Positions 1-8,531 of a DNA stretch of 64,000 nucleotides are shown here, one piece after another; the stretch's first letter is position 1, and each line of letters starts with the position of its first letter. The stretch is from Subtercola boreus (lineage in GTDB: Bacteria; Actinomycetota; Actinomycetes; Actinomycetales; Microbacteriaceae): positions 1 through 64,000 of the forward strand of contig NZ_NBXA01000015.1 in NCBI RefSeq assembly GCF_003399625.1, given 5' to 3'. Under the pieces are notes generated by a model. The model ran no database searches and had not been told where the DNA came from. It saw only the letters and a list, made by a program, of their open reading frames with translations. Both the position numbers and the translations under genes were made by a program.

Positions 1-119
1 GTTTCGGCGGCCATAGCGAGAGGGAAACGCCCGGCAACATTCCGAACCCGGAAGCTAAGACTCTCAGCGCCGATGGTACTGCAAGGGAGACCTTGTGGGA
101 GAGTAGGACACCGCCGGAC
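1..119 (+). rRNA. rrf: 5S ribosomal RNA
   Basis: This is the 5S rRNA of the large ribosomal subunit. The 5' end (GTTTCGGCGG) pairs with the 3' end (CCGCCGGAC), and the internal CCCGGCAACATTCCGAACCC and GAAGCTAAG blocks are typical of actinobacterial 5S RNA. The length of about 119 nt fits. A rho-independent terminator follows 15 bases downstream, so this is the last gene of an rRNA operon whose 16S and 23S genes lie left of the window. The exact 5' end may lie a base or two outside the window. Confidence 0.93.
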
Positions 120-133
120 CCACATTACGAATT

Positions 134-168
134 AAGCCCAACCCTCACCGGTTGGGCTTCTTTCGTTT
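134..168 (+). terminator. rho-independent terminator of the rRNA operon
   Basis: A perfect 10-bp stem (AAGCCCAACC / GGTTGGGCTT) with a short loop is followed by CTTTCGTTT. It sits 15 bases after the 5S rRNA and should end the rRNA transcript. Confidence 0.9.
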
Positions 169-306
169 AACCCCCAATACCTGCTGCCGAGAGCCCCCCG
201 CCTCACCCTTTTGGTCCATACACCTTTGAGGGGACGCTTCGCTCGTCGCTCGGTCATCCGTCGAATGATTACCCCATCCACAAAAGACATACCTAGGGGG
301 TATTCG

Positions 307-825
307 ATGAAGACGAATGACGAGTTCGAAACAACCGGAGCAAAGAGGCTCATCGAGCGGCGAACGGTGGTCAGGACGGCCGCTTGGAGTGTGCCTGCCA
401 TCGCACTCGCAATCGGGGTCCCCGCTCACGCGGCGTCAGGCGACGTCAACGTCGGTGCCTTCACTCTCACCGCGACATCCGGGCTACTCGGATTGATTGT
501 TCCCGGATTCCGTCTCAAGGCGGGGACGGTTGCGCTTCCTGTCGGAACCACGGTTGCCATCACGGGCAACGGGCTCGTCAACGTCGGTGTGATCGGCGTG
601 ACCGGAGGAACGGCTTCGGCCAATGTACTCAGCCCGACCAGCGCGCTGTACACGCTCACGTCGGAGTTGGCGGCCGGTGCCACCATCAGTTTCCTGAGCA
701 CGGTGTCGATCAACCTCGCGTTCGCCTTCTCCGCGGTCGCAGCGCTTCCTACGGGTTACATGTCGACGGGCGCCAAGTCGTCTGCCGGTCTCAGCTGCAC
801 GGCGGTCCTCTGTTCTGCAACCTGA
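307..825 (+). CDS. Tat-exported protein of unknown function
   Basis: A 172-residue protein with an N-terminal twin-arginine signal: R18-R19 in the motif RRTVVRTAAW, then a hydrophobic stretch ending in an AHA-A type cleavage site near residue 42. The mature part is rich in Gly, Ala, Val, Thr and Ser with alternating hydrophobic residues, as in beta-sandwich surface or secreted proteins. Two Cys occur close to the C-terminus. ATG at 307 is chosen because AGGGGG (295-300) lies 6 bases upstream; a longer reading frame from 211 lacks such a site. It is a single gene between two terminators. I do not recognise the mature domain. Export by Tat suggests folding, or a lipid or cofactor partner, before secretion, but the function is unknown. 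Confidence 0.75.
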   Translation: MKTNDEFETTGAKRLIERRTVVRTAAWSVPAIALAIGVPAHAASGDVNVGAFTLTATSGLLGLIVPGFRLKAGTVALPVGTTVAITGNGLVNVGVIGVTGGTASANVLSPTSALYTLTSELAAGATISFLSTVSINLAFAFSAVAALPTGYMSTGAKSSAGLSCTAVLCSAT

Positions 826-848
826 TCGATTCGACCTTTCTCTTCGGG

Positions 849-882
849 AAGCCCGGCCTGCTCAGCAGGCCGGGCTTCTTTC
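849..882 (+). terminator. rho-independent terminator
   Basis: A long near-perfect hairpin (AAGCCCGGCCTGC / GCAGGCCGGGCTT) followed by CTTTCGT. It ends the Tat-exported protein gene and resembles the rRNA terminator in its tail. Confidence 0.9.
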
Positions 883-940
883 GTGGGAACGGTAGACTCG
901 TTCCACATCTACACAGCGCGCACCAGACGACAGGAGTGTC

Positions 941-1984
941 ATGAGCGATTCGCCAGACAGGGAGAAGCGGCCCGGGCGTCGACAGGACGGTGCGCGATCT
1001 GACGGGCCCCGGAACGGGTCCGATCGGCCGAGAGGCACCCGCCCGCCGCAGAAGTCCGGGGAGAAGAAGCTCTGGACGAGTGACGGCAAGCCGGCTCGGA
1101 GTGCCGCCCCCGGCGCGAGGGACAAAGCCAACCGCGGAGGCTACCGCGACGAGGGCCTCACCCCTGAGGAGCTCCGACAGCGGGAGCTCCGTGCCGTTCG
1201 GCCGCACCACGACGATCCGGACGTTCCCGAAGACGTCTCGGTGAAGGAGCTCGACAAGGGCGCGTTCAATGAGCTGAAGACGCTGTCGAAGGAGAACGCC
1301 GAGGGCGTGGCCAAACACCTCGTCATGGTGGCGCGCCTGATTGAGAGCGACCCCGAACTGGCGCACAAGCACGCGACATCCGCCTCCCGTCGGGCCGGCC
1401 GCATAGCCATGGTCCGGGAGACTCTGGCGATCACCGCCTATGCCACCGGGGACTTCGCCCTGGCGATCCGGGAGCTCCGTACGTATCGACGTATCTCGGG
1501 TTCGAACGAGCAGCTCGCTCTCATGGTCGACAGCGAACGCGGACTCGGCCGACCCGACAGGGCGCTCGAGCTCGGCCGGTCGGTTCCGCGTGAGAGTCTC
1601 ACGCCTGCCTCGCAGGTTGCGGTGGCGATTGCCATGTCCGGTGCGCGGCTCGACCAGGGGCAGCCGGAAGCCGCACTCGCCGAGCTGCACATTCCCCAGC
1701 TCGACGCCAAGCGCGCCTACACCTACAGCCCCGAGCTGTTCTGGGCCTATGCCGAGGTGCTCGACGACCTCGGCCGGCAGGGTGAGGCGGCCGAGTGGCG
1801 GGAGAACGCCGACCGGGCGGAGGCGGCGCTGTACGCAGCATCCACCGACGAGGACGACGACCTGGTCGAGGTCTTCGAAGAAGAGGGTTCGGACGACGAC
1901 GGCTCGCCCGATGCAACGCCTGACACGTCGCCTGACACAACGGAAGACACGACGGTTGAACCTGTTCCCGAAACGAAGGAGTAG
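941..1984 (+). CDS. TPR-like repeat protein, conserved in actinobacteria
   Basis: A 347-residue soluble protein. Residues 1-70 are basic, Arg/Gly/Pro-rich and probably disordered. The middle (about 90-290) is an all-helical region with helix pairs resembling tetratricopeptide or superhelical repeats (for example AITAYATGDFALAIRELRTYR). The last 40 residues are very acidic (Asp/Glu/Thr). ATG 941 follows a CAGGAG-type ribosome site. A TAGACT -10-like box lies at 893-898. It begins the run HAD phosphatase - small protein - tlyA - nadK - recN, with only 4 bases before the next gene. Such genes are often annotated only as TPR or hypothetical proteins. A scaffold role is plausible but unproven. Confidence 0.75.
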   Translation: MSDSPDREKRPGRRQDGARSDGPRNGSDRPRGTRPPQKSGEKKLWTSDGKPARSAAPGARDKANRGGYRDEGLTPEELRQRELRAVRPHHDDPDVPEDVSVKELDKGAFNELKTLSKENAEGVAKHLVMVARLIESDPELAHKHATSASRRAGRIAMVRETLAITAYATGDFALAIRELRTYRRISGSNEQLALMVDSERGLGRPDRALELGRSVPRESLTPASQVAVAIAMSGARLDQGQPEAALAELHIPQLDAKRAYTYSPELFWAYAEVLDDLGRQGEAAEWRENADRAEAALYAASTDEDDDLVEVFEEEGSDDDGSPDATPDTSPDTTEDTTVEPVPETKE

Positions 1985-1988
1985 AGCT

Positions 1989-2978
1989 GTGGCATCCACC
2001 CCCCTCGACGGCGTCGACGTCATCCTCGCGGATCTCGACGGTGTGGTCTACACCGGCAGGAATGCGATCGAGCATGCTGTGGATGCCCTCGGCCGGGCCG
2101 TGCGCGATGGCGTGGCTGTCGGCTACATCACCAACAATGCATCGCGTACCGACGTGCAGGTGGCAGAACATCTGACCAGCTTCGGTCTCACCGTGGCTCC
2201 GCGGGATGTCGTCACGAGCCCCCAGGCGGCCGTGCTGCTGTTGGCAGGGCTCGTTCCCGCCGGCTCGACGATCCTCGTGGTCGGTGGGGAGGGGCTCACG
2301 AGCGAGGTCGAGAAGGCTGGCTTCAGCGTCACCCGGCAGGCGTCGGACAATCCTGCAGCGGTCATCCAGGGATTCGCGCCGACGGTGGCGTGGACCGACC
2401 TCGCGCAGGCGAGCTTCGCGTTGCACACGGGCATTCCGTGGGTGGCGACAAACACGGACTGGACCATTCCGGTGGAGGGCGGCATTGCCCCGGGCAACGG
2501 AACCCTCGTCTCGGCCGTACACACCGCGGTCGGCATACTGCCGGTCGTGGGCGGAAAGCCTGAGAAGGCGATCTTTGACGCAGCGGTGGAACGGTTCGAC
2601 GCGAAGACACCGCTCTTCATCGGCGACCGACTCGACACCGACATCGTGGGCGCCAATCGTGCGGGCATGAGGTCTGTACACGTGCTGACCGGGATCGACG
2701 GGCCCAAGCAGCTGCTCGCCGCCGACAAGGACTCCCGTCCGACCTTCATCCTGGACGACCTGCGCGGGCTGTTCGAGCCGTACCCCGAGACGGAGTTCTC
2801 GAAAGACGGCAACACCGCTACGGTCGGTTCGGCGGTCGTGCGCCTGAGGGGAGATGCGATCGAGGTTGTGCGGCCGGGGGAGAGTTCGGTCGACAGGTTG
2901 CGTGCAGCGTCATCGCTCATCTGGGCATCCGGTCGCCCCATCTACGGCCTGCAGGTCGCGCCTGAGCTCTACAGCTGA
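1989..2978 (+). CDS. HAD superfamily (class IIA) sugar-phosphatase-like hydrolase
   Basis: A 329-residue cytoplasmic phosphatase of the HAD-IIA (NagD/p-nitrophenyl phosphatase) type. Motif I is DLDGVVY near residue 15, with the nucleophile and acid/base aspartates. Motif II is in YITNNASR. The C2-type cap follows, then the Lys motif GKPEKAIF and motif IV FIGDRLDTDIVGANRAG, which binds Mg2+. A C-terminal extension of about 60 residues after the HAD core is unassigned. The start is GTG 1989, with AAGGAG 7 bases upstream inside the end of the TPR gene. Family members hydrolyse small phosphate esters; the substrate cannot be read from the sequence. The position just upstream of tlyA is common in actinobacteria. 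Confidence 0.88.
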   Translation: MASTPLDGVDVILADLDGVVYTGRNAIEHAVDALGRAVRDGVAVGYITNNASRTDVQVAEHLTSFGLTVAPRDVVTSPQAAVLLLAGLVPAGSTILVVGGEGLTSEVEKAGFSVTRQASDNPAAVIQGFAPTVAWTDLAQASFALHTGIPWVATNTDWTIPVEGGIAPGNGTLVSAVHTAVGILPVVGGKPEKAIFDAAVERFDAKTPLFIGDRLDTDIVGANRAGMRSVHVLTGIDGPKQLLAADKDSRPTFILDDLRGLFEPYPETEFSKDGNTATVGSAVVRLRGDAIEVVRPGESSVDRLRAASSLIWASGRPIYGLQVAPELYS

Positions 2979-2987
2979 GGCGTCGGG

Positions 2988-2993
2988 TAGCCT
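2988..2993 (+). promoter_or_regulatory. -10 box, leaderless type (small gene/tlyA)
   Basis: TAGCCT lies 6 bases before the GTG at 3000. This TANNNT-N6-start geometry places the expected transcript start at or next to the start codon. Confidence 0.5.
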
Positions 2994-2999
2994 GAAGGG

Positions 3000-3173
3000 G
3001 TGACGGACGAAAGCAGCGAGGTCGGCGGTGAGGCGCTCGAAGGTGAGCTGCTGACGCGCCTGCGGGTGATCGAGGACCAGCCGCTTGCGGCGCGTTCGAC
3101 CGCCTACGTGCAGCTTCACGATGAATTGCGGAGCCGCCTCGAGGGCGGAGACGCCCCCGGTTCCCGTGCCTGA
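3000..3173 (+). CDS. small conserved protein upstream of tlyA
   Basis: A 57-residue acidic protein starting at GTG 3000. It has a Glu-rich N-terminus, then a predicted helix-turn-helix-like pair of helices (ELLTRLRVIEDQPL, STAYVQLHDELRSRL). A TAGCCT box 6 bases before the start suggests a leaderless start of its own. Its end overlaps the tlyA start by 8 bases, so it may be translationally coupled to tlyA. The reading frame has natural codon use. Short proteins of this kind often sit between the HAD phosphatase and tlyA in actinobacteria. Its function is unknown. Confidence 0.7.
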   Translation: MTDESSEVGGEALEGELLTRLRVIEDQPLAARSTAYVQLHDELRSRLEGGDAPGSRA

Positions 3174-4020
3174 GTTCGAGGACGGCGACGGCCAGGCGCT
3201 CGGGTTCGCGGAGGGGAGCCGGCTGGACTCCGCGCTGGCGTCCACCGGCCTGGCGCGCTCCCGCAACCACGCGGCACAGTTGATCGCCGACGGGTTCGTG
3301 AGCGTCGACGGCGTCGTGGTGGTCAAACCGTCGGCGAAGGTGTTCGGCGGGCAGGAGCTGCGGGTCGAGGGCAGCGACCACTACGTGAGTCGTGGTGCGG
3401 GCAAGCTGGTCGCTGCGCTCGACGCGTTCACCGGTGTCGTCGTCACGGGGCGGCTCGCTCTGGATGCCGGGGCGTCCACCGGCGGATTCAGCCAGGTTCT
3501 GCTGGAGCGTGGTGCGCGGGCCGTGCTCGCCGTCGATGTCGGTCACCGCCAGCTGTCGCCGGTGCTGGCGACGGATGCCCGGGTGAGCGTGGTGGAGGGG
3601 TACAACATCCGCTACGGCACGCCGGAGACGCTCGCCGCAGCGTCGGGCGTGACGGAGGCCCCCGCGCTGGTGGTCGCCGACCTGTCGTTCATCTCCCTCG
3701 TCACCGTGCTGCCGGCTCTCGTGGCCCTCGCTCGGCCCGATGCGGACTTCGTGCTGCTGGTCAAGCCGCAGTTCGAGGTGGGCAGGACGGGCATCCGCGA
3801 AGGCGTCGTGCGAAACGCCGGGCTCCGGGCAGACGCCATCACGGGTGTGCTCTGGGCGGCTTTCGACGCCGGTCTCGGCACGGCGGGGCTCATCTCGTCC
3901 CCAGTCGTCGGAAACGCGGGGAATCACGAGTATCTGGTCTGGCTGAGCGCCTCGGCCGGAACCAATCCGACAGAATGGTTGCACCGCGCACATTCACTTT
4001 CAGGAGCACAGACGTCGTGA
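3166..4020 (+). CDS. tlyA: TlyA family rRNA (cytidine-2'-O)-methyltransferase
   Basis: A 284-residue enzyme that in characterised relatives 2'-O-methylates cytidines in 16S and 23S rRNA and so makes ribosomes sensitive to capreomycin-type drugs. An N-terminal S4 RNA-binding domain (RLDSALASTGLARSRNHAAQLIADGFVSVDG, about residues 17-47) precedes a Rossmann methyltransferase domain. That domain has the SAM loop LDAGASTGGFSQVLL and the catalytic-region motifs VVADLSFIS and LVKPQFE. GTG 3166 gives a length close to known TlyA (about 268-280 aa); the start is not certain. It overlaps the upstream small gene by 8 bases and nadK by 4. Confidence 0.92.
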   Translation: MPEFEDGDGQALGFAEGSRLDSALASTGLARSRNHAAQLIADGFVSVDGVVVVKPSAKVFGGQELRVEGSDHYVSRGAGKLVAALDAFTGVVVTGRLALDAGASTGGFSQVLLERGARAVLAVDVGHRQLSPVLATDARVSVVEGYNIRYGTPETLAAASGVTEAPALVVADLSFISLVTVLPALVALARPDADFVLLVKPQFEVGRTGIREGVVRNAGLRADAITGVLWAAFDAGLGTAGLISSPVVGNAGNHEYLVWLSASAGTNPTEWLHRAHSLSGAQTS

Positions 4021-4934
4021 CGACACCCCGCTACTTCCTCGTCGTGCTGCACACCGGGCGTCGCGATTCGGTCGATGCCGCCGTGCAGGTCTGCGACCAG
4101 CTGGCGGCCTCCGGGGTGACCCCGGTGCTCTCGCCGAGCGACCTCGACGACATCTCCGAGCGTCTGACCGATCCGTCGATCATCGCCCTGCTCGGTGTCG
4201 ACGTTCAGACGGCCGGGCTCGAGCTGGTGATCGTGCTGGGTGGTGACGGCACCATCCTCCGCGCGGCGGAGGTCGTTCGCGGCTGCCCCGTCCCCCTTCT
4301 GGGCGTGAACCTCGGGCATGTGGGATTCCTGGCCGAGAGCGAACGGGAAGACCTGAGGGCATCGGTCGAGCGGGTTCTTCAGGGTGACTACATCGTGGAG
4401 GAGCGCATGACGCTCGACGTCGTCGTCACGCATCGCTCCGAGGTGGTGCACACGGGCTGGGCCCTGAACGAGGCGACCGTCGAGAAGGCGAGCCGGGAGC
4501 GGATGATCGAGGTGGTCATCGAGGTGGATGGCCGGCCCCTGTCGAGCTTCGGGTGCGACGGGGTGGTCATGGCCACGCCGACCGGTTCCACCGCCTATGC
4601 GTTCTCGGCCGGCGGGCCCATCGTGTGGCCGAGCCTCGATGCGCTGCTGTTCGTGCCGCTGAGCCCGCATGCACTGTTCTCGCGTGCGCTGGTGATCGGC
4701 CCCGAGTCGGTGCTCGCCGTCGAGATGCTCGAACGCACCCCCGGTGCCGGTGTGCTCTGGTGCGACGGCCGGCGGGGGTTCGACCTGCCCGCGGGCTCCC
4801 GCATCGAGTCGCGGAGGTCGGCGGTGCCGGTGCGCCTCGCCCGGCTGACCCACGGCCCGTTCTCCGACCGGCTGGTGCGCAAGTTCGCGCTGCCCGTCGA
4901 GGGCTGGCGTGGCCCGGTCGAGCGCCATGAGTGA
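4017..4934 (+). CDS. nadK: NAD kinase
   Basis: A 305-residue ATP/polyphosphate-dependent kinase that phosphorylates NAD to NADP. The diagnostic GGDGT motif is at residues 75-79 (GGDGTILRAAEV). The second family motif, PTGSTAYAFSAGGPIV, follows in the C-terminal half. GTG 4017 overlaps the tlyA stop (GTGA) and has AGGAG at 4002-4006. The last 8 bases overlap the recN start. The tlyA-nadK-recN order is classic for actinobacteria. Confidence 0.95.
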   Translation: MTTPRYFLVVLHTGRRDSVDAAVQVCDQLAASGVTPVLSPSDLDDISERLTDPSIIALLGVDVQTAGLELVIVLGGDGTILRAAEVVRGCPVPLLGVNLGHVGFLAESEREDLRASVERVLQGDYIVEERMTLDVVVTHRSEVVHTGWALNEATVEKASRERMIEVVIEVDGRPLSSFGCDGVVMATPTGSTAYAFSAGGPIVWPSLDALLFVPLSPHALFSRALVIGPESVLAVEMLERTPGAGVLWCDGRRGFDLPAGSRIESRRSAVPVRLARLTHGPFSDRLVRKFALPVEGWRGPVERHE

Positions 4935-6786
4935 CGCGGCGGGCGGTGTGATCGACGAGATCACGATCCGCGACCTCGGTGTGATCGCCGAGGCGGTTCT
5001 GCCGCTCGGTCCGGGCTTCACGGCGGTGACCGGGGAGACCGGTGCCGGCAAGACGATGGTGGTGCAGGCGCTCGGTCTGCTGATGGGTGAGCGGGCTGTG
5101 GCCGGCCAGGTTCGGGTGGGCAGCGCACAGACCTGGGTGGAGGGGCGCTGGCGTGTTCCGCTCGACGGAGTCGTGGCAGACCGGGTGCGGGATGCGGGGG
5201 GCGAGGTCGAGCCGATCGAACCCGGGCCGATCGAACCCGGGCCGAGCGAGACCGGGCCGAGCGAATCCGGGGCGACCGAGACCGGTGCGATCGAACCCGG
5301 GGTGAGCACATCCGGGGCGAGCAGAGACGGGGCGGGTTCGCCCGGTCGCGGCGTGCTGGCCGAGCTGATCCTGTCCCGGTCGGTGTCGGGAGAGGGCCGG
5401 AGCCGCGCGATCGTCGGCGGGAGGAGTGCTCCGGTGGGCGTTCTGGGTGAACTCGGTGAGAGCCTGGTGGTGGTGCATGGCCAGTCCGACCAGCTCAGGC
5501 TCCGGTCATCCACCGAGCAGAGATCCGCGCTCGACCGGTTCGCCGGGCGAGCATTCCGCGAATCCCTCGACGGCTACGAAGATGCCTTCCGCTCCTGGCA
5601 GGCGCTGCGGGACGAACTCGAGACGCTGGTGACGCAGCGCGAAGCGCGCATCCGGGAGGCCGAGGCGCTGCGGGTTGCCGTGACCGAGATCGATGCGCTC
5701 GCGCCGGTGGCAGGGGAGGAGGAGTCTCTCGCCGAACGCGCCAGTCGGCTCACGAACCTCGAAGACCTGCGGCTCGCGGCGGCTTCTGCGCGGGAGTCGA
5801 TCTCGTCGAACGAGCTCGACGGCCGGGCCGACACGGTGGGGCTGCTCGACTCCGCGCTCCGCCAGCTGGAGCGGGTGGTTGCCCATGACGGCGCGCTGCA
5901 ACCGATCGTCGAGTCGCTGGCCAGCGCGTCGTTCCTGGTCGCCGAGATCTCGACCCAGCTCTCGAGCTACCTGGCCGAGCTCGACACCGACGGCGGCACG
6001 GAGCTCGACGAGGTGCAGGACCGTCGCGCGGCCCTGTCGGTGCTTGCGCGCAAGTACGGCCCCACCATCGACGACGTGATCGTCTACTTCGAGAGTGCCG
6101 GGCCGCGCCTGATCGAGCTCGACAACGACTCCGACCGCATCGAGGAGCTGACGGATGCCGTGGCCGACGCCCTGGGCCTCGCCGAGACGCTCGCCGCCGA
6201 CGTGAGCGACGCGCGGATCGAGGCGGCCGGCCGGTTGAGCGGTCTGGTCTCCGACGAACTCCGCGCACTCGCCATGGGCGGATCGCGTCTCGTGGTCGAG
6301 GTGCTGCCGGGAACGGAGCTCACCCCGACCGGCCGCGACACGGTGCACTTCCTGTTGGCCTCGCACGCCGGGGCCGAGCCGCGGCCGCTCGGCCGGGGAG
6401 CGTCGGGCGGTGAACTCTCCCGCATCATGCTCGCGATCGAGGTGGTGCTGGCGGCGACGGATCCGGTTCCCACGTTCGTGTTCGACGAGGTCGATGCGGG
6501 CGTCGGGGGAGCATCCGCGATCGAGATCGGCCGACGGCTCGCCCAGCTGGCCCGCGGATCGCAGGTCATCGTGGTGACGCACCTCGCCCAGGTTGCCGCT
6601 TTCGCGACGAACCACCTCTCGGTCGTCAAAGACAGCGAGGGCGCCGTCACGGAGTCGAGTGTGAAGCAGCTCACCGGAGAAGACCGGGTGGCCGAGATGG
6701 CACGGCTGCTGTCGGGGCTGCCCGACTCCGAGAGCGGGCTCGCGCACGCCCGCGAACTGATCGAGCTGGCGGCGACAGGCCGGTGA
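4927..6786 (+). CDS. recN: DNA repair protein RecN, with a repeat insertion
   Basis: A 619-residue SMC-like ATPase for double-strand break repair. Walker A GETGAGKT is at residues 36-43. Coiled-coil arms follow in the middle, then the ABC signature region GRGASGGELSRIML and Walker B FVFDEVDAGVGG near residue 520. ATG 4927 overlaps nadK (ATGAGTGA). Unusually, about residues 95-138 are a Glu/Pro/Gly/Ser/Thr-rich stretch encoded by imperfect 15-base tandem repeats (see repeat at 5210-5338). It lies in the N-terminal head between the ATP-binding strand and the first arm helix. The rest of the protein is intact, so the insertion is probably a tolerated loop. Confidence 0.93.
   Translation: MSDAAGGVIDEITIRDLGVIAEAVLPLGPGFTAVTGETGAGKTMVVQALGLLMGERAVAGQVRVGSAQTWVEGRWRVPLDGVVADRVRDAGGEVEPIEPGPIEPGPSETGPSESGATETGAIEPGVSTSGASRDGAGSPGRGVLAELILSRSVSGEGRSRAIVGGRSAPVGVLGELGESLVVVHGQSDQLRLRSSTEQRSALDRFAGRAFRESLDGYEDAFRSWQALRDELETLVTQREARIREAEALRVAVTEIDALAPVAGEEESLAERASRLTNLEDLRLAAASARESISSNELDGRADTVGLLDSALRQLERVVAHDGALQPIVESLASASFLVAEISTQLSSYLAELDTDGGTELDEVQDRRAALSVLARKYGPTIDDVIVYFESAGPRLIELDNDSDRIEELTDAVADALGLAETLAADVSDARIEAAGRLSGLVSDELRALAMGGSRLVVEVLPGTELTPTGRDTVHFLLASHAGAEPRPLGRGASGGELSRIMLAIEVVLAATDPVPTFVFDEVDAGVGGASAIEIGRRLAQLARGSQVIVVTHLAQVAAFATNHLSVVKDSEGAVTESSVKQLTGEDRVAEMARLLSGLPDSESGLAHARELIELAATGR
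5210..5338 (+). repeat. 15-bp imperfect tandem repeat inside recN
   Basis: About eight units of the pattern GAACCCGGGCCGATC / GAGACCGGGCCGAGC / GAATCCGGGGCGACC run head to tail. They encode a five-residue repeat of the type E-P/T/S-G-P/A-I/S/T. The period is a multiple of three, so unit gain or loss would not break recN. Confidence 0.9.
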
Positions 6787-6802
6787 CGGGCATCCATACT
6801 GT

Positions 6803-6808
6803 TAGAGT
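6803..6808 (+). promoter_or_regulatory. -10 box upstream of pyrG (leaderless type)
   Basis: TAGAGT ends 8 bases before the pyrG GTG at 6817. There is no good ribosome binding site between recN and pyrG, which fits a leaderless or near-leaderless transcript. Confidence 0.5.
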
Positions 6809-6816
6809 GGAACTCC

Positions 6817-8520
6817 GTGGATGATGATCAAAACGGAACGCTGTTGAACGCTTCGACCAAGTCGGACAAACTGACGAAACATATCTTCGTGACCGGCGGT
6901 GTCGTCTCCAGCCTCGGCAAGGGGCTCACGGCTGCCAGCCTCGGAAACCTCCTCACGGCGCGCGGGCTGCACGTCGTGATGCAGAAGCTCGACCCGTACC
7001 TGAACGTCGATCCGGGAACGATGAACCCGTTCCAGCACGGCGAGGTCTTCGTGACGGACGACGGCGCGGAGACTGACCTCGACATCGGGCACTACGAGCG
7101 TTTTCTGGACATCAACCTGAACCAGGCCGCCAACGTGACGACGGGCCAGATCTACTCGAGCGTCATCGCGAAGGAGCGGAGGGGTGAGTACCTCGGCGAC
7201 ACCGTGCAGGTCATCCCGCACATCACCGATGAGATCAAGCGCCGCATGCGCCTGCAGGCGCAGGGCGAGGACGCCCCCGACGTGATCATCACCGAGATCG
7301 GCGGAACGGTCGGCGACATCGAGTCGCAGCCCTTCCTCGAGTCGGCCCGCCAGGTGCGCCACGAGCTCGGCCGCAGCAACGTGTTCTTCGTGCACGTGTC
7401 GCTGGTGCCATACATGAACGCCTCGGGTGAGCAGAAGACCAAGCCCACGCAGCACTCCGTGGCCGCACTCCGGTCGATCGGCATCCAGCCCGACGCACTG
7501 GTGCTGCGAAGCGATCGGCCCGTCTCCGACTCGAACAAGCGCAAGATCGCGCTGATGTGCGATGTCGACGAAGACGCGGTCGTGAACGCGATCGACGTGC
7601 CCTCGATCTACGACATCCCGACGATGTTGCACGACCAGAAGCTCGACGCCTACATCATCGACCACTTCGGCCTGACGACGAACGACGTCGATTGGTCGGG
7701 ATGGTCCGCCCTCCTCGAAGCCGTTCACGAACCCAAGCACGAGGTCACGATCGGCCTCGTCGGCAAGTACATCGACCTGCCCGACGCCTACCTCTCGGTG
7801 ACCGAGGCGCTCAAGGCCGGTGGGTTCGCCCACCGCACCAAGGTCACGCTCAAGTGGATCGCCTCCGACAGCTGCGAGACGCCGGAGATGGCAGCCAAGG
7901 AGCTCGGCGAGATCGACGGCATCTGCGTGCCCGGCGGGTTCGGAGTGCGCGGCATCGAGGGCAAGCTCGGCGCCCTCCGGTTCGCGCGCGAGAACGGGAT
8001 CCCGACGCTCGGACTCTGCCTCGGCCTCCAGTGCATGGTCATCGAGTACGCCCGGAACGTGGTGGGTCTCGGCGACGCCTCGTCGAGCGAGTTCAACCCC
8101 GACACGCCCTTCCCTGTGATCGCGACGATGGCCGAGCAGGTGGACATCATCGCCGGCGGCGACCTCGGCGGCACCATGCGACTCGGGCTGTACGAGGCGA
8201 AGCTCGCCCCGGGCTCGCTGGTCGAGTCGCTCTACGGTGCGCCGAGCATCGAGGAGCGCCACCGTCACCGCTACGAGGTCAACAACCACTACCGTGGCCA
8301 GATCGCCGACGCCGGCCTGTGGTTCTCCGGCACCTCGCCCGACGACCACCTCGTCGAGTTCGTCGAGCTGCCGAAGGATGCCCACCCGTACTATGTGGGA
8401 ACCCAGGCGCACCCGGAGCTCCGGTCGCGCCCGAACCGCGCGCATCCGCTGTTCGACGGTCTGATCTCTGCCGCGCTCGAGCGCCAGGAGGCGACCCGCC
8501 TGTTCCCGACCGACGCCTAG
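6817..8520 (+). CDS. pyrG: CTP synthase
   Basis: A 567-residue enzyme that converts UTP to CTP using ATP and glutamine. The N-terminal synthetase domain begins [21 protein letters not shown] with the P-loop, and contains the HYERFLD and [11 protein letters not shown] motifs. The C-terminal class I glutaminase domain has the nucleophile Cys401 in [10 protein letters not shown] and the His/Glu of [11 protein letters not shown]. The GTG start at 6817 gives a 10-residue lead before the conserved region; a TTG at 6844 is an alternative. Length agrees with the family. It has its own -10 box but is close to recN and the downstream Nudix gene (11 bases). Confidence 0.97.
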   Translation: MDDDQNGTLLNASTKSDKLTKHIFVTGGVVSSLGKGLTAASLGNLLTARGLHVVMQKLDPYLNVDPGTMNPFQHGEVFVTDDGAETDLDIGHYERFLDINLNQAANVTTGQIYSSVIAKERRGEYLGDTVQVIPHITDEIKRRMRLQAQGEDAPDVIITEIGGTVGDIESQPFLESARQVRHELGRSNVFFVHVSLVPYMNASGEQKTKPTQHSVAALRSIGIQPDALVLRSDRPVSDSNKRKIALMCDVDEDAVVNAIDVPSIYDIPTMLHDQKLDAYIIDHFGLTTNDVDWSGWSALLEAVHEPKHEVTIGLVGKYIDLPDAYLSVTEALKAGGFAHRTKVTLKWIASDSCETPEMAAKELGEIDGICVPGGFGVRGIEGKLGALRFARENGIPTLGLCLGLQCMVIEYARNVVGLGDASSSEFNPDTPFPVIATMAEQVDIIAGGDLGGTMRLGLYEAKLAPGSLVESLYGAPSIEERHRHRYEVNNHYRGQIADAGLWFSGTSPDDHLVEFVELPKDAHPYYVGTQAHPELRSRPNRAHPLFDGLISAALERQEATRLFPTDA

Positions 8521-8531
8521 GAAGGCCCGTT

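Noticed and set aside
791-2023. 410-codon open frame on the minus strand opposite the TPR-like gene
   Set aside because: It reads antisense to a well-supported gene, is rich in Arg/Val/Leu as expected from high-GC shadow frames, and shows no family motif.
6802-8445. 547-codon minus frame opposite pyrG
   Set aside because: Antisense shadow of CTP synthase. The high-GC codon pattern keeps the opposite frame open.
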